Assembly (NCBI GenBank): GCA_905250075.1
Contig: CAJNOP010000219.1
Coordinates: 234,989-298,988 of the forward strand
Source: Rotaria sp. Silwood1
Lineage: Eukaryota > Rotifera > Eurotatoria > Philodinida > Philodinidae
DNA length: 64,000 nt
Direction of reading: 5' to 3'
Each line of letters begins with the position of its first letter. The stretch's first letter is position 1. Both the position numbers and the translations under genes were made by a program. This document shows positions 49,217 to 61,416 of this stretch, piece by piece. The notes beneath the pieces are model-generated. The model ran no database searches and was not told the DNA's origin. It saw only the letters and a program-made list of their open reading frames with translations.

Positions 49217-50489
49217 ATCTGGGATTGTCTTTCAAAAATAAATTTTTCCATAAGAATAATAAATTTCAAGGTGGAACTCCACAAGTAACGAGCAACGCGC
49301 ATTGTTGGCATTTGCCAATTGACGATACATTCATTCTACTGAAATTTTTTTTTTGATAGACTAATATAATGAAATAAGTAAATATACAGAGAGTGATAGA
49401 GAATTTCAAGCTCTATCAGAATATATAGTTACTTTTTCCAATAGATAATTTTATAATGATGAAAAAATTAAAAACTTAGTTTTGGTGACTGTGACAAAAT
49501 AAAGTCTGTGGGAATCTGGACATGAGGATGCCTTCATTACACTCAGTTTTTTTAGTAATATATATACATAGATATTCAAACGAAACGGCCAGTATATTGA
49601 CTGATAGAAGACTCCATGCACTTTCAGAATATATGATTATTTTTAAAAAAATACGCCGCTATGATAAGGATATTTCGAAAATACAGATTAAAGCTTATTT
49701 TTCGAGGCGTATATACTGAAAGTCTAAAATAAATCTGAGAAAGAAAGACGGAACTTCAAGTACGCCACAATACAGTAAGTAACTCGAATGCATTTCAATT
49801 ATAGAGTTTTCCTTTCTTCGTTGAATCTAATTTCAAATTATACGAATGTACTTTACTTTTTGTTGTTTTATTCTTATTAACTGAGTAATTTGACATGTTC
49901 AGATTGAACTAAAACTATCATCACCCGAACTGAGAATTTCACAGTATGGCGTAGCTATAATGTACGTTGCGTAATATATTCGAATTTCAAGGTATTTTTT
50001 TTTTCGTTTAGATGTAAAAGAAGAAAACTTAAGAATTATTCATATTAGTTTTTTTCCTTTCGTTTCTAAATGTTGAAGCCATAAGTCCATGATTCTTTGT
50101 ACGAATTTGTCAATACAATTAAGATCACATTTTTGATATGACACTTTCTACTAGAGCAAAAATTAGAGTACATAACTCAATGTCGCATTAGAGTGCAAGA
50201 TTCTAGCGATCTGATAATTTAGTTTTGGTGCATGTACCATACGGCTAAGAGATAAATTTTTTCTACGATTATAGAAAATTCATTATCTGAAAATCGCTAA
50301 ACTTCAGTTTTGAAGTGTTAATTAATAGCTAGATGTGTTAACAATTATTTTATGGGCCTCAACTACTTGCACTAGCATATTTATTCAATAGAATGACAAT
50401 ATCAATGATTTATGAGTGTAGAATGATTGCTAATAATTCACTCATTCACATTTTACAGAGTGCAATGTAGGTGCAAATAAATTTAGATG
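49217..50489. other. AT-rich spacer, no gene seen
   Basis: Unique-looking DNA between array E and a MITE. No frame or RNA gene is supportable. Confidence 0.5.
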
Positions 50490-50775
50490 GTGAAGGATAG
50501 TGGCGTAACCAGAAAAGTACGGGTGGGTGAGCGTCGCCCCACTCTCTTACAAAATCACTTTACTATGCTATGATAATGAGCATGTCTAAGTATTTATTTA
50601 ACATTTTTCCTATCGGTGTATGGACAGAGACCTTGTGTGAAGGGGGGCTGCCGACTCATATCCCATTTAGATACCCCATTATAAATACTGTTATAAAAAA
50701 TTTGCTTTTTTAAAAATTACCGGTGAGTGGACTGGCCCGCTCATACCCTACTTTGGTTACGCCACTAGTGAGGGG
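50490..50775. mobile_element. hAT-type MITE with imperfect 8-bp duplication
   Basis: TAGTGGCGTAACCA at 50498 and TGGTTACGCCACTA ending at 50767 are perfect 14-bp inverted tips (270-bp body). The flanks GTGAAGGA and GTGAGGGG agree at 6 of 8 bases, a decayed target duplication. Same family as 33435 and related in its tips to 1761-1931. Non-coding. Confidence 0.85.
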
Positions 50776-50800
50776 AAAAAATAGATTAGATTTGTATTAG

Positions 50801-52090
50801 TGTCCATTTCAGAGATAAATGACCGTGGATATTTTTCGAATAAATTTTGATAGGAATGAGATAGAGATCTGCGGTTTTTATCGTTGGAAAGATCAGATAA
50901 AAATGCATCGAACCATATATTGAAAAATTTTTCTAATGACTTTTCTAAAGATTTTATGTAAGGTTTCAAAGAAAAGAGAATACATCTGATGATTACGATA
51001 TTAATTTATTGATTTTGAGGAGTGTGATTGAACCACCAATTGAAGAGCTAGAAAAAATATGCAAAGACTCTATTCCTAACTATAGTCTGTCCAAAAAATC
51101 TGTGTATGTGACTGTTTTTTGAATAACCTGAGAAAGCAAACAGCTAGATACCTGCGGTTTTCACCAATCGAAAGAGGAGGAGTTAGGTCATCTTTTTCTC
51201 TGATAATATGTCAGATAAAATTCTTTTAAAACTGATCATCTTTGAAAAATACAGAAAACAATGCATGAGAGTGACTTACTATACACATGAAGTTTCCATT
51301 ATGACCTTAAATTTAGATAGAGGAACTTCAGATCTGTAGTTCAATATGCAACGCAAATGACTCTCTAATTGCATTATAATGTGGACCAAATGAAATCGTG
51401 TATTTACATGTGCAAATAATAAGGAAATTTCCTGATTTGTTTACTGTTTTTGCACTTTTTGTCAAAACAGCTGGATACTTCGATGAATATGTAATGAATT
51501 GCAAGAAAGTGTATTATGTTTCGAACTATAGATCCGAAGTCCCTCAATCTAAATTAAAGGTCATAATAGAACCTTCATGTGTATAGTAAGTTACTCTCAT
51601 GCATTATTTGCTTTATTTTTCAAAGATGACCAGTGTTAAAAGAATTTCATCTGACACATTATCAGAGAAAAAGACGCCTTAACTCCTCCTCTTTCGATTG
51701 ATGAAAACTACAGGTTTCTAGCTGTTTGCTTTCTCGAGTTATTCAAAAAACAGTCACATGCACGGATTTTTTGGATGGACTATACTATCAACAACATATT
51801 TTAGCCATTGAAGTGCAATTTTCCACCCAGTTTTTCAACAAAATAGTCGAAAAACGGAGGTTTTTGTGGTATTTCGATAGAAAAATTAATTTTTCAACGT
51901 AGGAGAAAAACGCAATTCTTTGAAAACGTTTGACTAAAACCTTCAGGAGAGTCGTTAGAAAAATCTTTCTATATATGGTTCGATGCATTTCCATGGTCTC
52001 TTTCCGATAGTGACAACCACGAGTCTCTATCTCATTATTGTCAAAAGTTATTCGAAAAATATCCACGGCCATTTATCTCTGAAATGGACA
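50801..52090. mobile_element. 1.29-kb foldback element
   Basis: Tips TGTCCATTTCAGAGATAAAT (50801-50820) and its perfect inverse (52071-52090) begin arms that match over about 550 bases each, for example 51090-51350 against 51510-51790 (GCAAACAGCTAGATACCTG, CGAAAGAGGAGGAGTTA). The centre is at about 51430. No transposase seen. Confidence 0.85.
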
Positions 52091-52127
52091 TTATTCCATC
52101 AACTAAAATAGTCGTATTCATCTCAAA

Positions 52128-52305
52128 ATGTCAAATCGTAAAATGAGATTACTATTATGGATTTTGCTCCTTTTCATCATAATTTTTCTTCACCATGGTT
52201 ATGTTCTTCTCTACGTAACTCAGACGCAGTATCCAATCGAGTGTTTTGATTGTGTCTACTACTCAAAAACGGGAAGTAAGATTTTAGCTTATTGTAGAAG
52301 ACCTA
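52128..52305 (+). pseudogene. Truncated ORF with N-terminal membrane anchor, cut by telomeric repeat
   Basis: ATG at 52128 opens a frame with a strong hydrophobic segment at residues 7-22 and a lumenal-type stretch (QTQYPIECFDCVYYSKTG) up to about residue 59. It then runs into low-complexity telomeric repeat at 52306. The N-terminus resembles a type II membrane protein, but the family cannot be named. Either this is a real first exon with the rest lost, or a gene fragment capped by telomeric repeat. No splice donor with a matching downstream exon was found. Confidence 0.4.
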
Positions 52306-52565
52306 GAGTGTGGATGTGTGTGAGGGTGTCGGTGTATAGGTGTGAGTGTATGGGTGCGCCTGTGACTCTATGGACATGGGTGCTTTTTTTCTCTTCTTAC
52401 ATCCACACACCCACACCCTACATACCTTACACACACACCCACGCACCTACACACACCTACACATCCACCCACGCACCCACACCCTCCACCCATACTCACA
52501 ACCCACACACCAACACTCACACCCATCCACGCACACCTACACCCACGCATCTACAACCACACCCT
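52306..52565. repeat. Telomere-like array F (G-rich then C-rich)
   Basis: Degenerate G-rich units run from 52306 to 52382. A spacer with a T-run follows, then C-rich CCCACA variants to 52565, ending CACACCCTCAAGAT. Low-complexity frames here are artefacts. Confidence 0.82.
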
Positions 52566-53321
52566 CAAGATATTTTATTTTTTCGTTATGTGTTATTAAG
52601 AATAGAGAAGCACGATAATCCACCAAGTAGCCACATTAAAACTTTGGTGTAGTTATCAGATTTAAGACTGTGAGGCTGGATACAAATAGACGTATCGATT
52701 TCAACCTACTCCTACATTCACTCCCACCCAACATGAAATGCCTCCAAATACTTGGTAAAAAACACTACAGGTATGGTAGTTTATGTATTAGCATTAATTA
52801 TAATGTTAATTTAATGCTAACACCAAAGCATACATTTATGCTAACGCCATTAATTCTAATGGTGTAGTGTTTGCATCAAATTAGCATATCACCGTAGCGG
52901 GTTTTGGAAGAAAGAGTGTTCGGAAAAAAAATCAGCAGATTAGTAATCTGCCTGATCAACTATTCCTGTTTCCGTCCAGACCTCGAGAGACTATCTCAGA
53001 CCAGTACTTTTAATTGTTTTTAAGGGCAGGAGAACTTTCATCTTCTATCAGAAATTAGCTGCATCTTGGAAAAAGTTACGTGTATAAAAAGCAAAATATT
53101 GTACTATGGTCACCTGAGTATAGATGTGGATATGAGCATGAGTCTTCTTTTCATCCACAGTCCCATCCTTCTACGGTGATATGTTAATTTAATGCTAAAA
53201 TAACGCTCTTGGTCAGGATCGATGAATAAATACAACAGCACAAGCATATGGTATTAGAAACCAACCTGCTTCAGCTAATTTCATTTCTTCTTTTCACTAT
53301 ACTGTTGCAAACAAAAATTAC
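52566..53321. other. AT-rich spacer between arrays F and G
   Basis: About 750 bases with a small inverted match (TTAGCATATCACCGTAG near 52882 against CTACGGTGATATGTTAA near 53173). No gene seen. Confidence 0.5.
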
Positions 53322-53592
53322 AGAGGGTGGGTGTGGGATGTGGGTGAGTGTGGATGTGGGTGTGGGGTGTGGGTGAGTGTAGGGTGTGGGTGGAAGTGGG
53401 GTGTGGGTGTGGGTGTGGGTGGGTGTGAGTGTGGGGGGGGGGGGGGGGTGTGAGTATGAATCTATTCTTATACCACACCCACACCCACACTCACACACCC
53501 CACACCCACACCCCCACACCCACTCCACACCCACACTCACACCCACACCCACATCCGTGTACACCCACCCACCCGCTCACACCCACACCCTC
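53322..53592. repeat. Telomere-like array G (G-rich then C-rich)
   Basis: It starts GAGGGTGGGTGTGGG and includes a 16-G run near 53433-53448. The short spacer AGTATGAATCTATTCTTATAC follows, then CCCACA units ending CACACCCTC at 53592. The two ends mirror each other, so the locus could fold into a long hairpin. Confidence 0.88.
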
Positions 53593-53720
53593 CTTGTTTT
53601 CAAGGTTGGTTTTCTTATGACGGTACTCATTATGATTCAATGATTTGGATAGAGTTGTCAAATTAGTTAGGGAACAGAAAGGAACCTAATAAAGGAACAT
53701 TTGACAATTCTAAATAGTAT

Positions 53721-53733
53721 TTTTCTTTTGCAG
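53721..53733 (+). promoter_or_regulatory. Splice acceptor just before the TMEM87 start
   Basis: TTTTTCTTTTGCAG lies ten bases before the ATG at 53744. It could close a 5' UTR intron, or accept a spliced leader, which bdelloid mRNAs are known to carry. Confidence 0.5.
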
Positions 53734-53743
53734 ATTAATTATA

Positions 53744-55540
53744 ATGAAAGAATGTCTTTTCACTTATTTATTATTGTTCTTTTTAATAAAATATTCATCG
53801 ACTACTCTGCTTGATGGAATCGTGACTTTACCCTGGTCATATAGTGTTTCACCTCTAGTGGTGTATCGAGCTTTAACTAGTGATACAAAAATTCGATTAA
53901 AAGTTATTTGTCATGAATCATTTGCAAACATAAAGGAAATTCAAAATCAAACCGAAAGTAAGTTAAATGACAAGCATGACAAAAGAAAAATTCAAATACA
54001 TGGCCGAATTGGTCGCGTTGTTGAATGTTCATTACCATTGTTTTATTCCTTTTGGCGTGATGGCCCAAAACTGGGAAAAAACAGACAAAAGATACCATCG
54101 ACCTACGAAGCCAATTATTTGACACTATGGAATCAAATGGAACAAAGAATGTTTACAATGCAACAAGTGGATTGTGATGATTCGGGTGAGTTATATGTTG
54201 ATGAATTGACGAACATTACAGCACCAAATGACACTCATAGTTTAATACGACAAAAACTGGAACAAATAGTTGTAAATCAATGTAAACTTAACTATTTGTT
54301 TTTAACTAAATTTCAAACTTAAATATCTTAGGTAAGGACGAAGATCAACATCATTTTGCTGGTGATGTATCGAAAATAAAACAAAATAATACAAAATCAC
54401 CATCAACATTTGCTGTAAGTGAACAAGCAGATAAAATACTACGAACATGGACTAATGGCTATTATTTTATTGAAATTTTTGAACCAGACTTTTTTGAATC
54501 ATTCAGTTTTTATTTTGATATTTCTATTATTGTATCAATCGAAAATCGCTATGGTGGTTATATTACAGCGGATGAATATCCAGCCTTAGTTTTGTATCGT
54601 GTTATGTTTGGTATCTATGCTATATACACCATTTTATTTCTTCTTTGGTATACACTATTTTGGCGAAAGTTGCACAACATTCATTTTTGCATTGGTGGTA
54701 GTATATTTTTATGTATGATTCAACAAGCAGCATATTTGGTTGAATATGAGACTGTTAATCGACGTGGGTAAATAGTTCAACAAAGAAAAACAAAAGAAAT
54801 AAATAAAACTAATTTATAATTTTGTTTTTAGGTATCAGATTACTCTTTTTACAGTTAGTGCTGAACTTTTATCCTGTTTACAGCGCACTGTACTACGTAT
54901 GCTTTATGTTATTATTTCACTTGGTTATGGTATAGCTACAATGCATATAGGACCATTAAAATTAAAAATATTTGTTGTCGGTCTACTTTACTTTATTGTT
55001 TTCATAATCGAAGGATGGGATCATTTACATGTTAAATTCGGTGAACTAAGTACTATACAGATGATATCGGGTATGGTATTATTCGTCATGGATATGAAGA
55101 TTATTTCTTGGATAATAAAGAGTTTATCCATAACAATAAAAACATTGCATTCAAAGAACAATATTGATAAATTAAATGTTTATCGATATTTTCAAAATAC
55201 ATTAATATTTGCTTTAATTGCAAATCTATCCATGCTTGTTTGGTCAATTGTAGCTCTATTTGATAATACATGCACATCAAATATTAAAAGAAATTGGGTA
55301 AAAATTTCGTTGTCTTTTTTTTTCTCTGCTTAATAAAGTACGGTAATTTAGTTTGATATTACATTTTACACTATGCCTTATTCATTAATACTTATTGTCG
55401 TCATGTTTTTATTTCGACCAAAAAAAGAAGAAGTGGCTGATCAGAATGACGATGAAGATAATGAAAGTAAGTTAAGATATGTGCATAGACAGTTATATTT
55501 GATCCCTGTGGTAGGCGTTACATGTATTTGTGAGCATTAA
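53744..55540 (+). CDS. TMEM87-type Golgi seven-transmembrane protein
   Basis: Exons 53744-54281, 54332-54767, 54832-55297 and 55352-55540 join in phase to about 542 aa, close to TMEM87A (about 555). A signal peptide (1-20) is followed by a lumenal domain with several N-glycosylation sites and cysteines. Seven membrane helices then start after GGYITADEYPALVLYRVMFG. The family hallmarks follow: ELLSCLQRTVLRMLYVIISLGYGI, then EGWDHLHV, and a last helix ending in FRPK with an acidic tail. This is the GPR107/GPR108/TMEM87 family (lung seven-transmembrane superfamily), which works in Golgi-to-plasma-membrane and endosome-to-Golgi traffic. The introns are 50 to 64 bases. The C-terminus is uncertain: a donor at 55467 could splice the last codons to a further exon, while read-through stops at 55540. 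The gene sits between telomere-like arrays G and H. Confidence 0.85.
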
Positions 55541-55878
55541 AGAGGAGTAAATGTAAAATCTATGATTCTACTACGACAACAACTATAGTGACATGCAATT
55601 TTTAGCAATAGAGAAAACAAAACATGTTACGTATTTTTCTCTGACACTATTTTAATCAATATTGTTTATAATCTGTCGTTTTTTCAAAGCATTTAAAAAT
55701 AAATAAAAACGAGATTTCACTTGACGGAAATTTTTCATTATCCATACGCTTCAGAAAGCTTGTTCACAATGTTTCTTGCAAAATATGAGACAGATTCTTA
55801 TTTTTCGACACTCTACGAACGAAAAAGTTTTATTCAACAGTCCTTCTCTGAAACAAAATGCCTGTCTCAATCACTTAA

Positions 55879-56236
55879 GGATGCAATAAATCCTGTTTTT
55901 CTGCAAAAAGATTATGAATTTTCGATATGTGAGAGCCCAAAATCCAGCCAAATCTCTGTGTTAATTATCTGCAGTTTTATTCATTCTATCTGATAGTAGT
56001 GCTTATTTACCAAATTCCATGAGAGATTTGGGAAAGATTTGATGAGATTTGTCGAAAAATGTGCATAATCTCACCAAATTCTTACCAAATCCCTTATAGG
56101 ATATAGTAAATAAACAATACTATTGGATAGAGCCAATAAAACTGCATATAACTGACACGAAGCTTTGGGTGGATTTGAGGGTTTTTATACTGAAGATTTA
56201 CAATCTTTTTGCAGAAAAACAGGATTTATTGCATCC
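55879..56236. mobile_element. Small foldback element with perfect 35-bp tips
   Basis: GGATGCAATAAATCCTGTTT and the next 15 bases (55879-55913) recur as a perfect inverse at 56202-56236. The inner arms also match, down to a centre near 56057. It lies about 340 bases after the TMEM87 stop codon. Non-coding. Confidence 0.8.
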
Positions 56237-56361
56237 CTATCATAACTTTTGTCAATGTTGAGAAAATATGACGAATGTTTAAAATTGCATTTTCTTTGAA
56301 GTATTGAAAACTGTAGACTGTTAGTTGTTGTCATGATGAAATCATTGAAATTACATTTACA

Positions 56362-56969
56362 AGGGAACATTCTCAAGTAATACTGTCCGTTTGTCTTCAT
56401 ATTATGCTCTTAGGTAGAATTTATAGTATAGGTGAAAAATCTAAGAGTTCGTGCCATTGTGCTTTTCTTCTCAAATTATGACTATTTTACTGTGTTCCTA
56501 GTCGACCATAGAGTGTTAAAAAGATCTCAACAAAAAGTTTCAACTTGAAAATTTCTCCAGTGATAGATCTTATAGTCCTTATTATATCCTGAACGTTTCA
56601 GCTCAAATGAAAGAGGTTTTGTTAAGATATGAAGTATCTCAAAATGAACTATTTTCTAAGTTGTTGTTGTCAGAAAGTAGTGATTTTTTGAAAATGCACT
56701 GTTTCCAAAAGAAACCATTCGTTTGAGCTGAAACTTTCAGGATATAACAAGGACTATAAGATCTAATATCGGAGAAATTTTCAAGTTAAAACTTTTTGGG
56801 GAGATTTTTTCCTTAACACTGTAATAGGCTGAAAATATAGTAAAATGGTCATAACTTAAGAACAAAAGCACAATCCCATGAACTCTTTTAGATTTTTTTC
56901 CTATACTATAAGTCCTACCTAAGAGCTTAATATGAAGACAAACGCGCCGTATTACTTGGGAATGTTCCA
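56362..56969. mobile_element. 610-bp foldback element
   Basis: Left tip GGGAACATTCTCAAGTAAT is matched inverted by ATTACTTGGGAATGTTCC at the right. The arms (about 56362-56620 and 56710-56969) share TTTGTCTTCATATTA, TTATAGTATAGG and GAAAATTTCTCC blocks. Non-coding. Confidence 0.8.
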
Positions 56970-57367
56970 TCGTAAAAGTAAACAATATTAATGAAACATC
57001 GGTATTTGATTTTTTAAAATTAAGATTTTCTTCTTATATCTATATAGAAAAACATAGATTGGTGTTTTGATTGAAAACCTCGTTCTTGTATTTTTGTAGA
57101 TCCGATAGCTCTCTCAACAACTTCAAACGTCTAATTAAAACGAACAGCGATGAAATATAACTCTGAGCATGTTTTTTCAATTCAAAATATATTAAACGTT
57201 ATTATATAATTACTTAGTTTTGCTCTATTTGCTTCCCTCAAAGAACTTTCTTTTTTTTTCTAATTTTTGTGCATTCAAAATATTAGTTTTACATTTTCTG
57301 TTTTTATTCCTTTCATATACAAAATATCTTCATGGCGTCTTTTCTTCATTTTGGGTATGGGCCAAGT

Positions 57368-57480
57368 TGAGTATGGATGTAGATGTGGAGTGTGGGTGGG
57401 TGTAGGTTGAGTGTGAAGTGTTGGTGTCTTTGTTCTTGAGTCAGAACCACATCCACTCGCATTCACATATACACGCACAT
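57368..57480. repeat. Telomere-like array H (degenerate)
   Basis: Short G-rich part (GTGTGGGTGGGTGTAGG) to about 57427, spacer, then a decayed C-rich part (CCACATCCACTCGCATTCACATATACACGCAC). Another CACA-rich decayed stretch lies at 57728-57860. Confidence 0.6.
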
Positions 57481-58328
57481 CTCTTGGCAAGATATACGGT
57501 ATCGGAAGAATAAATAAAAGAATAGCAACGATGCACGCTACATCGTCATCATTGGCTCGAATTCGATTTTCATTATGTTCGTTTTCACTTCTTTGTATTC
57601 TTTCTCTGTTTGTTATCGTTATCTTTGTCCATTGCATACATTCGTAAGCGTCCGCAAAAATTGTAAAAAATCTTCCAAAACAATGTTTGGATGTCACGAA
57701 TAAAATTCAGCACAATAAAAAAAATCTACACGCACACCTCTCCTCACACACTCACATCCACAGCACTTTCAACATATCCACACCCAGATACTCACAGTAG
57801 CAGCTACACTAACATATACACACCAACTGGGACGCTGATTCACATCCGCACTTACGTGTAAATATCGAGCCGCAGCCTGATTTCTACCCTCATTCGCAAC
57901 CATCCAGACTGAAACTCAAGCCAATAAATAAGTAAACATAATTACATCTGCACTATTTTTCAGTGAAATACGAATCCATCAGCAACGTCAGGGTGTAATT
58001 TATAAACAAACTTCGCAGCATTTCTGGTTTGTTTTTATGGAATAGAAGAAGAATTCGAATTTCATAGATGTTGCGCTCCTTCAGCATTGTGAATACATTT
58101 GAAGAAGGTGTTAGTTTCGCAGCTGCATCGTTAATTTCAACCGTACACAGAAAAGAAAATAAAACAATTGAGTTATTGCAATTTTTTTCCTATGAATTCA
58201 GTTTCATTGTCCTATATAATCCATCTGATCCAACCTGAAAGAAAAAAACGAAAATCGTTTCTTTTCTTTTCAATCTTTAATAATATGCTAATGCGCAAAT
58301 AATCATTTCAAAAAGAAGCATCCATCTT
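57481..58328. other. Spacer between arrays H and I
   Basis: Unique-looking DNA plus the decayed CACA-rich tract. A minus-strand open frame (57275-57697) overlaps repeat and shows no family signal. Confidence 0.5.
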
Positions 58329-58496
58329 GAGGGTGCGAGTGTAGGTGGATGTGGGTGGGTGTGGGTGTGCGTGTGGGATGGGGTGTGGGTGTGGGTGTGG
58401 GGTGGGTGTGGGTGTGGGTGTCGGTGAGTTGAAGACCCACATCCACATCCACTACCACACCCACGCCCACACACACCCACACCCACCCACACCCAT
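58329..58496. repeat. Telomere-like array I (G-rich then C-rich)
   Basis: It starts GAGGGTGCGAGTG, G-rich to 58430, with a short spacer (GAGTTGAAG), then C-rich CCCACA units to 58496. Its right edge touches the foldback element at 58496. Confidence 0.88.
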
Positions 58497-59925
58497 AGAA
58501 GCAAGTTTCTTATCTGATTAGAATGGCTACACCATGGGCTACAATGTTTACGACCTAGTTTTTTAAACCTCTATTCTACTCTTTGAAAACTCCATATTTA
58601 AAAAAGAATTGTGCAAAAACTAAGAAAATTATCTTTTTTGGGAAAACTTTTTTTTGATATATTTTAATGTTTTGTCTTAGTATACGTAAAAATTCAAGAA
58701 GAATTCGAAAGATACAACCTAATGATGACCAGAACCTATTCAAAAACTCTCCAAGTTACTATGATTTTCAAAAAAGACGAATTGAAGAAAATAGAATAAA
58801 TGAAGGAAAGAACAGAAAATGAAATGTCAAGTAGCCGAATCGATGCTTCTTAACTGAAGATGCCCCTTACGTATTCTAATACATCTTAAATGTATGTTGG
58901 CAAAACTTCGCTATAGACTTTCGCATGATGATAATTCTTAAAGCCTCTAATATCTTTGGAAAGTTATTCAACAAAAGTTTAGATCTCAAAATGCTACCGT
59001 ACTTATGATGTGCTGTAATCGGCATTACTCCGATTTTCTTATCCTATTCAACTTATTTTCCATTAAAATGACGAGCAGTGATGTATATCAATGGTGTAAC
59101 ATATTTTGAAGAAATTTCATCTTTAATCTCCTGAATATCTGTTTTCATAAACTTTCATTTACAAATAAAGAATTCGGTTCTATCAACGTTTGCTAGCATA
59201 AATAGTTCATTTAAAACAACGTTTATTTTATTTTGGTGTACTAAAATATTAGAAATTATTTAATGTTGCATTTGAAGAGTCTATTTAAATAGCTAAAGCC
59301 AAAGTATTTGTTTACAACGAAGTTACATACTAAAAATTGAAGCTCAAACTGTACAATTTACAGAATGTAGCAGGCTTTACAAAGATAGAAATCTGCAAAG
59401 AAGTAAACTCATATTTCGATACAGACAATACAGGCAGAACGAACAAGTGAACACACAAACAACTAATCACATGTTTGACGACATGAAGGGTATGTAGACT
59501 AAACAGAAAGAAAAAATTACAAAAAACGCGTTCACCGAACAGGATAAAGCTGTGAAGAATCCTTTTTAACTGCTATATTCTGGTGAAACTACAAAAAAAA
59601 CCTTCTCGAACATGTACAGGAACAAAATAAAAAATTGCTTATTAGCTTGTTTTCCTTTTGATGGAAGATGAGTTTTGGAATGTGTTTGAATAGGCTTTGG
59701 TAATCATTAGGTTCTATCTTTCGAGTTCTTCTTGAATTTTTACCTATATTAAGACAAAAAAGTGAAAATATATCCAAAATAAAGATTTTACAAAAACCCT
59801 GGCTTTCGCATCTTTTTTTAAAAATACAAATTTCTTGAACAATAGAAAACAATTTTTAAACAGCAAATTGTAACCGTTATAGCCAATGGTCTAACCATTC
59901 TAATAAGGTAAGAAACTTGCTTCTA
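58496..59925. mobile_element. 1.43-kb foldback element abutting telomeric array
   Basis: Tips TAGAAGCAAGTTTCTTA (58496) and its inverse TAAGAAACTTGCTTCTA (to 59925) begin arms of about 285 bases that match throughout, including AAAATTCAAGAAGAA and CCTAATGAT blocks. The left tip follows the C-rich end of array I with no gap. No transposase seen in the centre. Confidence 0.85.
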
Positions 59926-61303
59926 TGTCTTGTCACGAAAAGCTAGATAGATTTACAGTAATAGTCACCAATACATATTTTTAGTGCAAAGACTCTGTTC
60001 ACATTAGAAGAAATTGTTTTAGTTTTAACAACTCTACATTTATTCGAATAACACCGTTTTACTCAGCTTTTCATGCTGATTCAGAACATAGTACTTTTAA
60101 AAATTTCAAAGAAAAGATTAAAAAAAAGTATTTTTAAATCTTTCTAGGAAAAATAGTTCATCAAATAAAGGTTGATTTTTAGTCATTCAACTTTGCCAGC
60201 ATTTTTCTCTGGTAAACAGTGATCGAATCGAAATAAAGATACATATATTGGTGATTAGTTTTTCAAGCTCTATCGAACCATATATAAACAAATGAAAAAC
60301 AAATTTATTGAAATTTTGCATTTTCACTACCTTATTTTAAGAATCTGTTTATAAAAATGCGTAATTTTTCAATATTATAAAATAAGATATATAATTAATG
60401 TGAATGATTCAATCACAATATGTATCACAGTATATTTTTGAGGAAAAAAAACATGTGAATATTGATATTAAAACAAGAGAATGGAGATTAGCTGAAGGAA
60501 AAAAGCTTTATTGATACAATAATATATTAATTTTTATATTTTTCTTTTTTCTTTTTCGGTAGTAAAATACGAAATTAGTATTTCTATTTAATGAATTAAT
60601 TATTGTGCATTTAATATTATAAAATTGCTCAAAGATAGTTTTCTTTTTTTTCTCAAAAACTATTGCTCAATCCAATATTTTCATGACTCAAATAAATACT
60701 TGTCAATTATATATATCATTCATTGTTTGATCGTCTATTCATCGTATTTTTTCAGGCTCAGTTTAATCCTTGTTTTTTTCTATAATCCATATTGCTATTA
60801 TTTTCAGTAAAAAATAGGTTAAATTTTCGAATGTGAGTTCTTCTTAGTAAAATTAAACATCATTTTATACTTTGCATTTGAAAATTTATCATATTTATTC
60901 TGAGATTAAGGTTGACATCCATCATTCGAAAAGAATTTCATCAGATCCAGAAAACTTATTGGCAGGGATTCACTATTTTAAAGATATTCTTTTAGTTTTA
61001 TTTAGCTGCTGTTTTAAAAATAGCAATGTTCTTGACGTCATTTTAACATTTTCACGTTAATGCTGTGATGAGTAATAGAATGTATTGCGTTATGCATATT
61101 TCTTAGGCGTGGCTTTTAGTCATAATCGACGAAATGACGTCCCAAATATATCTTTTCTTTTGTAGGTATCATTCGAAAATGCTTTTTTTCATTCCTCATG
61201 ACGAATATTGCGTCGTGAACAAACGTGTACGATATGCATGCCTCATTGATTTCAGTAGAACGAAAGGTTTTGTCATGCATTACTTCTTTAATGGTGATCT
61301 ACA
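59926..61303. other. AT-rich spacer, no gene seen
   Basis: Short frames only. The right end should hold the promoter of the small cysteine-rich gene. Confidence 0.5.
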
Positions 61304-61313
61304 TATATATAAA
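61304..61313 (+). promoter_or_regulatory. TATA box of the cysteine-rich peptide gene
   Basis: TATATATAAA about 105 bases upstream of the ATG at 61417, in a suitable position for a short leader. Confidence 0.6.
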
Positions 61314-61416
61314 GACGAGAACACAGCTGTATCATCATAATCACTAACATTTTCACTATACATTAGATCGATAAAAAACATAATCTAATATTTATTGCTA
61401 TTAACGAAAAAAAGAA

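Noticed and set aside
48901-49356. Several overlapping open frames of 80 to 125 aa in both directions
   Set aside because: They are translations of TGTGGG/CCCACA repeat (Val-Gly-Trp or His-Pro-Thr runs) and have no protein character.
53271-53643. Multiple frames in array G
   Set aside because: Low-complexity repeat translation; the real gene starts at 53744.
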